Origin: Olivibacter sitiensis DSM 17696
Lineage (GTDB): Bacteria > Bacteroidota > Bacteroidia > Sphingobacteriales > Sphingobacteriaceae
Assembly: GCF_000427965.1 (NCBI RefSeq)
Contig: NZ_ATZA01000006.1
Span: forward strand, 72,360-136,359
Length of the DNA stretch: 64,000 nucleotides
Direction of reading: 5' to 3'
Positions 27,229 to 35,645 of this stretch are shown one piece after another (within the stretch, counting starts at the first letter, position 1; each line of letters opens with the position of its first letter). Position numbers and translations under genes: made by a program. A model generated the notes under the pieces. It was given only the letters and a program-made list of their open reading frames with translations. It had not been told where the DNA came from and did no database searches.

Positions 27229-28377
27229 TTAGAAAGCTTCGCCATTGAAGATATACAAGTTAGCCCCTTCTTTAGTGAAGCCCACATCGAAGCGAATGTA
27301 GATGTCCTTTTTTGGGAATAGCAAATAGCGCAGGCCAAGGCCCCCGGCTACTCTCATATGGCGCATCTGAAATTCGTTGAACTGCGGAGCTACCGTGCCA
27401 GCAGAAGCAAATACAGCGGCCCCCAACCGCTTGCTGAAGGCAAAGGGCAATATCCTATATTCAACCTGTGCCGATATCAGGTGCTTATCACGGAAACGTC
27501 CCAGGTAATAGCCCCGCATCAGCCGATCACCACCCAGCAAGGCCAATTGGTTGAAAGGTACCTCTCCGTTGAGGAATTGACCTTTTACTTGCCAGGCTAA
27601 TACGTTGCTCTTGCCAATGGGGTGGTAGGAACGGAAATCGACGTTTACCCCGCCAAAACCAAAATCGCTGCCAAAGCCCTTGAGATAGCCCAGATAGGCT
27701 ATTTCTCCAAACTTGCCCTTTCGTACATTAAGCACATTGTGGCGGTCGTCGTATACTAAACCCATCCCGAGACCTAGATTTTGTGTTCCGTGGCCTCCAC
27801 GTGGCACAGCATGAGGCATGCCCTCTTGTGGCTGTTCAAACTGCACACCCGACAACAATTGGTAATCCACTTCAGGGCCTAGGAAGAAGTTTTTCTTCAC
27901 TTTCCTTAGCACCCGTTGCCTAAATGAGACCTGGAAAGCATCTACCAATGCAGGGTTGTGGCCTGATGTATTGGGACCTATGCCATAATAAGAAAGTGGA
28001 AATTGCTGTATTTTGGTTTCACCCAGAAAAAACCACTTGTCTTTATCCCCGTATATAGCATTTTCCAAGACAAGGCCGTACTGGGCCTTAAAGGTGAAAA
28101 AAGTGAAAGCCTGCAACTCACTCAAGCGGTTGAGCGTGTCGTCCTTGGCATAGAACAGTTTCAGAATAGAAGCTCCGAGCTCTATTCCCGTTTCTGGTGC
28201 CGATGCAAACGTGGGATAAACCGTAAAATTGGCTTTGTCTGCAGCAGTGGTATCGTTGATAATGGAGTTGACATAACGCCAAAGCCAACCTTTTCCAGGT
28301 TCTTGCGCTTCTACCGGCACGAATACCGCTATACATGCTAAGAAAAATAAAAGGGTAATAACTCTACCAATAGACAT
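27229..28377 (-). CDS. Omp85/BamA-type outer-membrane barrel protein
   Basis: 382 residues with signal peptide MSIGRVITLLFFLACIAVFVPVEAQ. No POTRA domains: the barrel starts within about 45 residues of the mature end (FTVYPTFASAPETGIELGAS). The Omp85 core is recognisable in GLVYDDRHNVLNVRKGKFGEIAY (strand 9-12 region), LALLGGDRLMRGYYLGRFRDKHLISAQVEYR, which holds the conserved RGYxxGR loop motif, and the final strand DIYIRFDVGFTKEGANLYIFNGEAF. Such POTRA-less proteins in Bacteroidota are usually annotated as surface antigen (D15) domain proteins; their role is unknown. Confidence 0.85.
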   Translation of the reverse strand: MSIGRVITLLFFLACIAVFVPVEAQEPGKGWLWRYVNSIINDTTAADKANFTVYPTFASAPETGIELGASILKLFYAKDDTLNRLSELQAFTFFTFKAQYGLVLENAIYGDKDKWFFLGETKIQQFPLSYYGIGPNTSGHNPALVDAFQVSFRQRVLRKVKKNFFLGPEVDYQLLSGVQFEQPQEGMPHAVPRGGHGTQNLGLGMGLVYDDRHNVLNVRKGKFGEIAYLGYLKGFGSDFGFGGVNVDFRSYHPIGKSNVLAWQVKGQFLNGEVPFNQLALLGGDRLMRGYYLGRFRDKHLISAQVEYRILPFAFSKRLGAAVFASAGTVAPQFNEFQMRHMRVAGGLGLRYLLFPKKDIYIRFDVGFTKEGANLYIFNGEAF

Positions 28378-28514
28378 GATTTATCGTAAAATTCAATGCA
28401 CGGACCAATCCCTACCACTACTTATATTGCAATAATAACGATATCATTCCTAAAACGCTACTTGTTCTTTTTCAATAAGTTCCTTTTGTTCCAGCTAGCA
28501 GAAGAGCATACGGG

Positions 28515-28541
28515 ACTGACTATTAAGGTGAAATAGTCAGT
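28515..28541. promoter_or_regulatory. 10-bp inverted repeat, candidate operator
   Basis: ACTGACTATT (28515-28524) and AATAGTCAGT (28532-28541), perfect, 7-bp spacer, in the 300-bp gap between the Omp85 gene and tetR. Its sequence is unlike the tetR palindrome, so another regulator or a weak terminator-like hairpin is possible. Confidence 0.45.
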
Positions 28542-28600
28542 ATGGTGGTTCGGAAAATATATGCAAACATTTTTTTGTTTACCTTACCATTACAAATGGG

Positions 28601-28642
28601 GCAATTATTTTTATTAATCGTTTGATTAATAAAAATAATTGC
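28601..28642. promoter_or_regulatory. TetR operator and tetR promoter
   Basis: Perfect 19-bp inverted repeat, GCAATTATTTTTATTAATC and its complement, around GTTT. The promoter fits over it: TTTG at 28621-28624, 19-bp spacer, TTTCTTTG at 28644-28651 (7 of 8 of TAnnTTTG). A repressor bound here would cover the promoter, so autoregulation is predicted. The core TTAATC-N4-GATTAA recurs before tolC at 29315-29330. Confidence 0.75.
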
Positions 28643-28677
28643 CTTTCTTTGCAGTCAAGTTTTTTTGTATAACTCAT

Positions 28678-29289
28678 ATGGGCAGAAAGAAAAAGGCAGA
28701 ACTGGATGTGTCTACGGAGGAAAAGATTAAGGAAGCGGCCAGCAAAGTATTTACCCAAAAAGGCTATGCAGCAGCTACCACCAGGGACATAGCAGAAGAA
28801 TCGGGCATCAATATGGCCATGCTGCACTACTATTTCCGAAGCAAGGAGAAGCTGTTCCAAATGGTCATGTCCGAAAAGATACAGCAGTTGTTCGGCGTTT
28901 TGATTCCGATAATTAGGGACGAGTCTACTGATCTAGAAACAAAATTGCAACTATTGGCACAAAACTATATCAATATGCTGTTTAAGAATCCGGATCTTCC
29001 CATTTTTGTGCTCAATGAGCTGAGAACCGGTAATGAAGGTCCCTTTGCCCAGTTGCCAGTTAAAGAGCTGCTCGAGCATTCTGTCTTGGTACGTCAGATA
29101 AGAGAGAAAAAGAAGGATGTCTCTCCGGTGCATTTTTTGTTGAATATGTTGGGCATGCTGTTGTTTCCTTTTATCGCCAATCCCATCCTGCAAAGGGCAG
29201 GAGTTGTCGACATGGTTGCTTTTAAGGCTATGATGGATGAAAGAAAGAAGCTTGTTCCTATGTGGATTGCCGATATGTTAAAAGAATAG
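28678..29289 (+). CDS. TetR/AcrR-family repressor of the adjacent efflux operon
   Basis: 203 residues. N-terminal TetR helix-turn-helix: EEKIKEAASKVFTQKGYAAATTRDIAEESGINMAMLHYYFRSKEKLF (quoted here in blocks: KVFTQKGYAAATTRDIAEE and NMAMLHYYFRSKEKLF). The C-terminal ligand domain is helical with no recognised pocket signature. An upstream in-frame TTG lies within the promoter -7 region, so the ATG at 28678 is chosen. Gene order (regulator, TolC, adaptor, ATPases, permeases) and the shared operator make it the local repressor, comparable in role to CecR (YbiH) of the E. coli ybhGFSR system. Confidence 0.92.
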   Translation: MGRKKKAELDVSTEEKIKEAASKVFTQKGYAAATTRDIAEESGINMAMLHYYFRSKEKLFQMVMSEKIQQLFGVLIPIIRDESTDLETKLQLLAQNYINMLFKNPDLPIFVLNELRTGNEGPFAQLPVKELLEHSVLVRQIREKKKDVSPVHFLLNMLGMLLFPFIANPILQRAGVVDMVAFKAMMDERKKLVPMWIADMLKE

Positions 29290-29314
29290 GACTTAGATTT
29301 TTTTTGAACTATAA

Positions 29315-29330
29315 TTAATCAAATGATTAA
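29315..29330. promoter_or_regulatory. Second TetR-type operator, before tolC
   Basis: TTAATC-AAAT-GATTAA: same half-sites and the same 4-bp spacing as the centre of the palindrome at 28601-28642. It lies 18 bp before the tolC ATG, where bound repressor would block transcription or initiation. Confidence 0.65.
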
Positions 29331-29348
29331 ATCAATTGAATATTTTTT

Positions 29349-30638
29349 ATGAGAAAGATTCCTCAAATATTGTTCCTGATGTGGGGGTTATCCTTATGGC
29401 CTTGCGGCCTATCGGCGCAGCAAATGGCTATTTCCTTGGACGAATGCTATGCTTGGGCCCGGGAAAACTACCCCCTTATCCGTAAGCTCGATTTGATAGG
29501 CAAGAGCAGTGCTTATTCATTGGCCAATGCCGGCAAGCTTTACCTTCCGCAGTTGGGCATCAACGGGCAGGCAAGCTATCAGTCGGAAACGGTCAATTTT
29601 TCCAATGTAATGGGCTCCTTTCTACCGGAAGGTACACCCTTGCCACAACTCAGCAAAGATCAATACCGCTTGCAGGCAGAAGTGTCGCAAAACATCTATG
29701 ATGCCGGTGCGGTCTCCAATCAGCGAGCCTACATCAAGGCCAATGATTCTCTTCAAAGACAAGGACTGGAAGTGTCTTTCCACGTAGTGAAAGAACGGAT
29801 CGATCAGCTGTTTTTCGCGATCATCATGTTGGAAGAACAGCTGAAGCAAAATGAGATCAGAAAGGGAAATATCGAAAGTGGCAAGCAAAAAATGGATGCA
29901 GCCTTGAAATATGGTACGGCCTTTAGAAGCAACGTAGACGAATTGAAAGCCGAATTGGTCAATGTGGAAATGGCTTCCATCGAGTTGGATGCCAATCGCA
30001 AGGCTTATATGCAGATGCTGGGCCTATTGGTCGGCAAGGAGTGGGACAAAGAGACAGTACTTGTTATGCCCGATATGCCAGCGGGAGCCCATGAGATTAA
30101 CAGGCCGGAAGTCAAGCTATACCAATTGCAGAAAAGCCTACTGGACGTGGAGGAAAAGAAGTTACGGGGCGAATATTTACCGCGCATCAGTGCTTTCTTT
30201 CAAGGCGCATATGGACGCCCCACGTTAAATATCATCAGTAACGATTTTGGATCGTGGTATGTGGGCGGGCTTCGGCTCACATGGAACCTGGGCAGCCTCT
30301 ATACCTTGAAGAACACTCGAAATAATTTGGATATCAGTCGAAAGAATATTGATGCAGATCTGGAGACTTTTGTACTCAACACGAAGATGCAACTGAAGCA
30401 GCAAGATAGCGATATCGCCAAATACCACTTATTGCTGCAGCGCGATGAGGAAGCTATCGCCTTGCGTGAATCCGTTAGGAAAGCAGCATTGGCCCAATTG
30501 GAAAACGGTGTGGCCACTACGCACGATTATATCTCGCAGCTCAATGCCGAGCATTTGGCCAGGCAGACACGCATATTGCACACCGTACAGCTCCTACAGG
30601 CACAATATAAGCAACAAAATATTTCCGGTAATCACTGA
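29349..30638 (+). CDS. TolC-family outer-membrane efflux channel
   Basis: 429 residues with signal peptide MRKIPQILFLMWGLSLWPCGLSAQ. Two outer-membrane-factor repeats: ISLDECYAWARENYPLIRKLDL...LYLPQLGINGQASYQ in the first and LQKSLLDVEEKKLRGEYLPRISAFFQGAYGRP in the second, with long alpha-helical coiled segments rich in Gln and Glu after each. It provides the exit duct for the HlyD/ABC exporter encoded next. It starts 60 bp after tetR, with its own operator in between. Confidence 0.93.
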   Translation: MRKIPQILFLMWGLSLWPCGLSAQQMAISLDECYAWARENYPLIRKLDLIGKSSAYSLANAGKLYLPQLGINGQASYQSETVNFSNVMGSFLPEGTPLPQLSKDQYRLQAEVSQNIYDAGAVSNQRAYIKANDSLQRQGLEVSFHVVKERIDQLFFAIIMLEEQLKQNEIRKGNIESGKQKMDAALKYGTAFRSNVDELKAELVNVEMASIELDANRKAYMQMLGLLVGKEWDKETVLVMPDMPAGAHEINRPEVKLYQLQKSLLDVEEKKLRGEYLPRISAFFQGAYGRPTLNIISNDFGSWYVGGLRLTWNLGSLYTLKNTRNNLDISRKNIDADLETFVLNTKMQLKQQDSDIAKYHLLLQRDEEAIALRESVRKAALAQLENGVATTHDYISQLNAEHLARQTRILHTVQLLQAQYKQQNISGNH

Positions 30639-30697
30639 TGACAAGTAAATGAATCCGCCAACTGGCGAATGGACATTAAAAAACAAATTATATACAT

Positions 30698-31648
30698 ATG
30701 AAAAGATACTTATTTCTAGTATGGCTAGCGGGCCAATGTTTGTCTGCTTGCTCCACAAAGATCGATTACAATGCATCGGGCAGTTTCGAAGCCGATGAAG
30801 TCATCGTCTCTGCCCAGCAAAGTGGCGAACTCTTGCGCTTTGCATTGAATGAGGGCGATGTGCTCAAGGCGGGAGATACCCTTGGACAGATAGATGTGAC
30901 CATCCCCAGTCTCCAAAAACAACAGGCAGAGGCTACCATAGCAGCACTGCGAGAAAAAACCAACACGTCAGACGCACAGGTAGCGGTAGTGCGAAAGCAA
31001 TTGGCCGTGCAGCAGGCATTGCTGGCGCAGCAGCAAAGAGAACGTTTCCGTACGGAAAATCTGGTAAAGGCCGATGCGGCCACCAGCAAGCAGCTCGATG
31101 ACGCAGATGCAGGTATCGAGCAGTTGGAGAAGGAAATAGTGGCTACCAAGGAACAGATAAACCTCTACGAATCCAACACGGAGACCTATAACCGTGGGGT
31201 GTTGAGCGAACGAACACCTTTGGAAGTGACCGCTAAACAGTTTCAGGAACAGATGGATCGCGGTCGTATCATAAATCCAGTAAACGGCACTGTGCTAAGC
31301 AAGTATGCCTTCAAGGGAGAGATGGCCACGATGGGTAAACCGCTCTATAAAATAGCCAATACCGATACCTTAAGCTTGCGTGCCTATACTACCGGTGATG
31401 AGTTGTCCAGTATTAAATTGGGACAACAAGTTACCGTGCGCATTGACCAAGGAGACAAGGCCTATAAAAACTATACAGGGACTATTGCTTGGATATCGGA
31501 CAAGGCCGAGTTTACGCCAAAAACAATTCAGACCAAAAAGGAAAGGGCCAATTTGGTGTACGCCATTAAGGTGCGGGTGAAGAACGACGGTTATCTCAAG
31601 ATAGGCATGTACGGTGAGGTACTATGGGGTGAAAATGATGCAAAATGA
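30698..31648 (+). CDS. HlyD-family periplasmic adaptor lipoprotein
   Basis: 316 residues. Lipoprotein signal MKRYLFLVWLAGQCLSAC puts the lipid on C18. Biotinyl-lipoyl-like half motif GSFEADEVIVSAQQSGELLRFALNEGDVLKAGDTLGQID, a long coiled-coil hairpin from about 65 to 155 (many Gln/Ala/Glu), the return half RIINPVNGTVLSKYAFKGEMATMGKPLYKIANTD and a C-terminal beta domain. It is the same type as E. coli YbhG. Its stop overlaps the ATG of the first ABC gene by 4 bp, so translation is coupled. Confidence 0.92.
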   Translation: MKRYLFLVWLAGQCLSACSTKIDYNASGSFEADEVIVSAQQSGELLRFALNEGDVLKAGDTLGQIDVTIPSLQKQQAEATIAALREKTNTSDAQVAVVRKQLAVQQALLAQQQRERFRTENLVKADAATSKQLDDADAGIEQLEKEIVATKEQINLYESNTETYNRGVLSERTPLEVTAKQFQEQMDRGRIINPVNGTVLSKYAFKGEMATMGKPLYKIANTDTLSLRAYTTGDELSSIKLGQQVTVRIDQGDKAYKNYTGTIAWISDKAEFTPKTIQTKKERANLVYAIKVRVKNDGYLKIGMYGEVLWGENDAK

Positions 31649-32577
31649 TGGAAAAGATAGCCGTTAGCCTAAATCATATTACCAAGACCTATGATAAAGG
31701 GAAGGTTTTGGCGGTAGACGACGTATCGCTGCAAGTGAAGCAAGGAGAACTTTTTGGGCTCATTGGGCCGGACGGGGCGGGAAAGACTTCTATTTTCCGG
31801 ATTTTGACGACCCTATTGCTCGCAAATGGGGGGACAGCCAATGTGGCCGGATATGATTTGGTGAAGGACTTTCGGGAGATTCGTAACAGGGTAGGCTATA
31901 TGCCCGGTAAGTTTTCGCTGTATCAGGATTTGACCATACAGGAAAACCTGGATTTCTTCGCCAATGTCTTCGGTACTAGCATGGCGCAAAACTACGAGCT
32001 TATCCAGGATATCTATGATCAGATAAAGCCTTTTAAGGACAGACGGGCCGGAAAGCTTTCGGGAGGAATGAAACAAAAATTGGCGCTTTGCTGCGCACTG
32101 ATCCATAAGCCCGAGGTACTGCTTTTGGATGAGCCAACTACAGGTGTGGATGTGGTATCGAGAAAGGAATTCTGGGATATGCTGAAAAGGCTGAAACAGC
32201 AGGGAATCACCATATTGGTGTCTACGCCCTATATGGATGAGGCCAAGCTATGTGAGCGTATAGCCCTCATGCAGCAGGGCAGGCTGATGTCGGTCAATAC
32301 ACCCGACAATATCGTCAAGGATTTTCCTGCCAAGCTCTATGCCGTCAAGTCAAAAAACGTGTACGCTTTGCTCATAGACCTGAGACAATTGGCAGAGGTG
32401 CAAAGTTGCTATGCCTTTGGCGAGTTTCTTCACGTTACGCTGAAGAGCGACAAGGTGGATGGAGAGGACTGGTTACGGCATGTGGCAGAGCGCAAGGGTC
32501 ATGAGCAGGTGCTAGTAAAATTGATAGAACCAAGCATTGAAGATAGCTTCATTCGATTGATGAACGAGGAGGAATAG
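31645..32577 (+). CDS. ABC transporter ATP-binding protein 1 of the efflux pump
   Basis: 310 residues, equivalent to the N-terminal half of YbhF. Walker A GPDGAGKTS (the Asp in place of Asn is common in this subgroup), Q-loop region YMPGKFSLYQDLT, full signature LSGGMKQKLALCCALIHKPE, Walker B LLLDEPTTGVD and a switch region VSTPYMDEAKLCER in which the usual His is replaced by Pro-Tyr. The C-terminal 80 residues are a family-specific extension. The start can be the ATG at 31645 or 31648. Confidence 0.93.
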   Translation: MMEKIAVSLNHITKTYDKGKVLAVDDVSLQVKQGELFGLIGPDGAGKTSIFRILTTLLLANGGTANVAGYDLVKDFREIRNRVGYMPGKFSLYQDLTIQENLDFFANVFGTSMAQNYELIQDIYDQIKPFKDRRAGKLSGGMKQKLALCCALIHKPEVLLLDEPTTGVDVVSRKEFWDMLKRLKQQGITILVSTPYMDEAKLCERIALMQQGRLMSVNTPDNIVKDFPAKLYAVKSKNVYALLIDLRQLAEVQSCYAFGEFLHVTLKSDKVDGEDWLRHVAERKGHEQVLVKLIEPSIEDSFIRLMNEEE

Positions 32578-32598
32578 TCGAACCATAGAAACACGGAC

Positions 32599-33342
32599 AT
32601 GGCAGAAAAAGTAATTATATGCAAAGATTTGACCAAACAATTTGGTGACTTCTATGCAGTGAACCAGATATCCTTCGAGGTGGCAAAAGGTGAGATCTTT
32701 GGTTTTTTGGGTGCTAATGGAGCTGGTAAGACAACGGCCATGCGCATCTTATGTGGATTGTCTTATCCCACTTCTGGGGAGGCCATCGTAGCAGGATTTG
32801 ATGTGTATAGGCAACAAGAAGATATCAAGCGTCATATCGGTTACATGAGCCAAAAGTTCTCTTTATATGAGAACCTCACCGTGTTGGAGAACATCGAATT
32901 TTTTGGAGGGGTCTATGGCGTTTCCAGAAAGGAAATAAAGGAAAGAAGCGATTTGCTAGTAAAGGATTTGGGACTGGAGCGGGAGGCAAAGAAACTAGTG
33001 TCCGATTTGCCATTGGGCTGGAAGCAGAAACTGGCATTTTCGACCGCTATTTTCCATCGGCCAAAGATCGTGTTTCTTGACGAGCCTACTGGCGGTGTAG
33101 ACCCGCTGACACGCAGGCAGTTTTGGGATATGATCTATGAGGCGGCATCGTCCGGGATTACCGTTTTCGTTACGACGCATTACATGGACGAGGCCGAATA
33201 CTGCGATCGGGTATCGGTCATGGTTGACGGTCGCGTGGAGGCACTTGATACCCCAAACAAGCTAAAGGAAACATATGGTGCCGATGACATGGACGGGGTA
33301 TTTTATCGATTGGCCATGGGCGCTAAGCGTACTGGTGACTAA
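32599..33342 (+). CDS. ABC transporter ATP-binding protein 2 of the efflux pump
   Basis: 247 residues, equivalent to the C-terminal half of YbhF. Walker A GANGAGKTT, YMSQKFSLYENLT, Walker B IVFLDEPTGGVDPLTRRQF and H-loop VTTHYMDEAEYC are intact, but the signature reads DLPLGWKQKLA instead of LSGGQ. So one of the two composite ATP sites of a 1/2 heterodimer uses a degenerate signature, a known asymmetry of this group. It lies 21 bp after ATPase 1. Confidence 0.93.
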   Translation: MAEKVIICKDLTKQFGDFYAVNQISFEVAKGEIFGFLGANGAGKTTAMRILCGLSYPTSGEAIVAGFDVYRQQEDIKRHIGYMSQKFSLYENLTVLENIEFFGGVYGVSRKEIKERSDLLVKDLGLEREAKKLVSDLPLGWKQKLAFSTAIFHRPKIVFLDEPTGGVDPLTRRQFWDMIYEAASSGITVFVTTHYMDEAEYCDRVSVMVDGRVEALDTPNKLKETYGADDMDGVFYRLAMGAKRTGD

Positions 33343-33353
33343 ATTGCATACGC

Positions 33354-34466
33354 ATGAAACAATTATTCATATTTATCAGAAAGGAATTTTACCACGTATT
33401 CCGTGATAAGCGCACGTTGCTCATTATGTTTGGCCTACCGGTAGTACAGATCGTGCTGTTTGGCTTTGCGCTTAACAATGAGGTGAAAAATGTGGAGTTG
33501 CTGATTGTCGATAAGGCACAGGATGCACTGTCGGGCCAACTGACCGATAAAATAAGGGCTTCTGCTTATTTCATCGTAGAAGAAGACCCCGGAATGGCCT
33601 ATACGGCTATTGAAGCCAAGCTAAAAAAAGGCAATACCAAAAGCGCGCTGATTATCCCAGCAAACTTTTCGGACGACCTGAAACATGGAGGAAGTGCACA
33701 GGTACAGATTATTGCCGATGGTTCCGATCCTAATGTTGCAAAGACGATTGTCAACTACCTGAGTAGGATCATTGGCGATTTCCAAAAACAAGTATTCGCT
33801 ACACCAAGCATCATGCCTTATACCATAGTGCCCGAGATGCGCATGCTCTACAATGAGGAGGGCAATGGTTCCCTCAATTTTATCCCGGGAGTGATGGCTT
33901 TGATATTGATGATTGTCTGCACCGCCTTGACTTCTGTATCTGTCGTGAAAGAAAAAGAAATGGGAACGATGGAGGTTCTATTGGTATCGCCCTTCAAACC
34001 TATCATGGTGCTAATAGCCAAAGCAGTACCTTATTTGCTCCTGTCTATTGCCAATTTTACCTTGATATTGCTCCTCACGGTTTTCTTGTTGGATATCGCG
34101 ATAAAGGGTAGTATACTGCTCCTGTTTCTCGAAAGTACGCTTTTCATCATTACCTGTTTATCGCTGGGACTGTTGATTTCCAATGTGACCGCTTCACAGC
34201 AAACGGCTTTGCTGATTTGCCTGATGGCGATGATGTTGCCCACCATTATTTTCACGGGATTTATCATGCCATTGGAAAATATGCCCAAGCCTTTTCAGGT
34301 CATCTCCAATATTGTTCCTTCCCGATGGTATTTCCTCATCGTCAAATCCGTCATGCTCAAAGGGCTCGGCTTCCAGTCCGTCTGGAAGGAGACATTGGTG
34401 TTGTTTGGGATGGCTATTTCCCTGTTGTTCATCGCGCTTAAGAACTTTAAAATCAGATTGCAATGA
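33354..34466 (+). CDS. ABC-2 type permease 1 of the efflux pump
   Basis: 370 residues, YbhS/YhhJ-like. One N-terminal helix (RKEFYHVFRDKRTLLIMFGLPVVQIVLFGFAL), a large periplasmic domain (about 45-170) and five C-terminal helices with GVMALILMIVCTALTSVSVVKEKEMGTMEVLLVSPFKP, the coupling-helix region of the ABC2_membrane family. It forms the pore with permease 2; their genes overlap by 4 bp. Confidence 0.92.
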   Translation: MKQLFIFIRKEFYHVFRDKRTLLIMFGLPVVQIVLFGFALNNEVKNVELLIVDKAQDALSGQLTDKIRASAYFIVEEDPGMAYTAIEAKLKKGNTKSALIIPANFSDDLKHGGSAQVQIIADGSDPNVAKTIVNYLSRIIGDFQKQVFATPSIMPYTIVPEMRMLYNEEGNGSLNFIPGVMALILMIVCTALTSVSVVKEKEMGTMEVLLVSPFKPIMVLIAKAVPYLLLSIANFTLILLLTVFLLDIAIKGSILLLFLESTLFIITCLSLGLLISNVTASQQTALLICLMAMMLPTIIFTGFIMPLENMPKPFQVISNIVPSRWYFLIVKSVMLKGLGFQSVWKETLVLFGMAISLLFIALKNFKIRLQ

Positions 34467-35584
34467 AAGTGTTGAGATTTATTTTGCAGAAAGAATTTAG
34501 GCAGATATTTCGTGATAAGACCATTCTGGCCATGATGCTGGTAATGCCTACCATGCAGCTCATTGTCTTGCCACTTGCGATGAACTTTGAGGTTAAGCAT
34601 GTGCAGCTGGCCGTGGTAGACCATGACCATAGTAGCTATTCCCAACAACTGATTTCCAAGATTGGTGCCTCTGGGTTTTTCAGGATAGTAAGTATGGAGG
34701 ATTCCTTTCTGGGGGCATTATTCTATCTGGAGAAGGAAAGGGCCGATCTCGTGCTCGAAATTCCACTGGGTTTTGAACGCAACTTGGTGCGAGAAGGACA
34801 TGAAAAAGTAGCTATTTCGGTAGATGCTGTCAATGCAGCAAAGGCAGGGATAGGCGGGAATTATTTAAATACAGTCATAGCCGATTTCAATGCCAATTTG
34901 GAGATTAACCAAAAGGCAATCATCGCTGCATCATCACCGCAGGATCAGATTGATATCACCTATGCCAATTGGTTCAATCCGCGGGCCGAGTATAGGTACA
35001 ATGTGGTGCCAGCGGTATTGGTTTTATTGCTCACCTTAATAGGCGGTTTCATGACCGCGCTCAATATTGTCAGGGAAAAAGAAGTGGGTACCATAGAGCA
35101 AATCAACGTAACCCCCATCCAGAAATGGCAATTTATTTTGGGCAAGCTTATTCCATTTTGGATCATCGGTATGGTGGTTTTCACACTTGGGTTATTGATC
35201 TCATGGTTGGTATACGGCATTGTGGCTCAGGGGAGCCTGCTTTTGCTTTATAGCTTCGCTGCGGTGTATATGGTCGCGGTTTTGGGATTCGGTCTGTTGG
35301 TTTCCACGTACAGTGAAAATCAGGTGCAGGCTATGTTCATTGCTTTCTTTTTCATGATGATTTTTATCCTCATGAGCGGCTTTTTTACGTCTACGGATAG
35401 CATGCCCCCATGGTCCAAGGTTATTTCCAATTTGACCCCTGTGACCCATTTTATTCGTGTAGACCGAATGATCATCTTAAAAGGGAGCGGCTTTGATGAT
35501 GTGAAATATGAATTTCTGTACCTTATCTGTTTTGCCATCGTACTGAACGGTTGGGCTATATGGAATTATAGGAAGACAAATTAA
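34463..35584 (+). CDS. ABC-2 type permease 2 of the efflux pump
   Basis: 373 residues, YbhR-like, and homologous to permease 1 with the same layout: KEFRQIFRDKTILAMMLVMPTMQLIVLPLAM as helix 1, a periplasmic domain, then PAVLVLLLTLIGGFMTALNIVREKEVGTIEQINVTPIQKWQF. Last gene of the operon; a 60-bp gap separates it from glucokinase. No terminator hairpin is seen after it. Confidence 0.92.
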   Translation: MKVLRFILQKEFRQIFRDKTILAMMLVMPTMQLIVLPLAMNFEVKHVQLAVVDHDHSSYSQQLISKIGASGFFRIVSMEDSFLGALFYLEKERADLVLEIPLGFERNLVREGHEKVAISVDAVNAAKAGIGGNYLNTVIADFNANLEINQKAIIAASSPQDQIDITYANWFNPRAEYRYNVVPAVLVLLLTLIGGFMTALNIVREKEVGTIEQINVTPIQKWQFILGKLIPFWIIGMVVFTLGLLISWLVYGIVAQGSLLLLYSFAAVYMVAVLGFGLLVSTYSENQVQAMFIAFFFMMIFILMSGFFTSTDSMPPWSKVISNLTPVTHFIRVDRMIILKGSGFDDVKYEFLYLICFAIVLNGWAIWNYRKTN

Positions 35585-35645
35585 AATTTTATATTTACGT
35601 CACTTTTATTTATTAACGGAGTTTTTCACGTCAAATTAAATAGCG

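Noticed and set aside
28639-28677. TTG start extending the TetR protein by 13 residues
   Set aside because: It lies inside the operator and -7 promoter region, so the ATG at 28678 is the plausible start.
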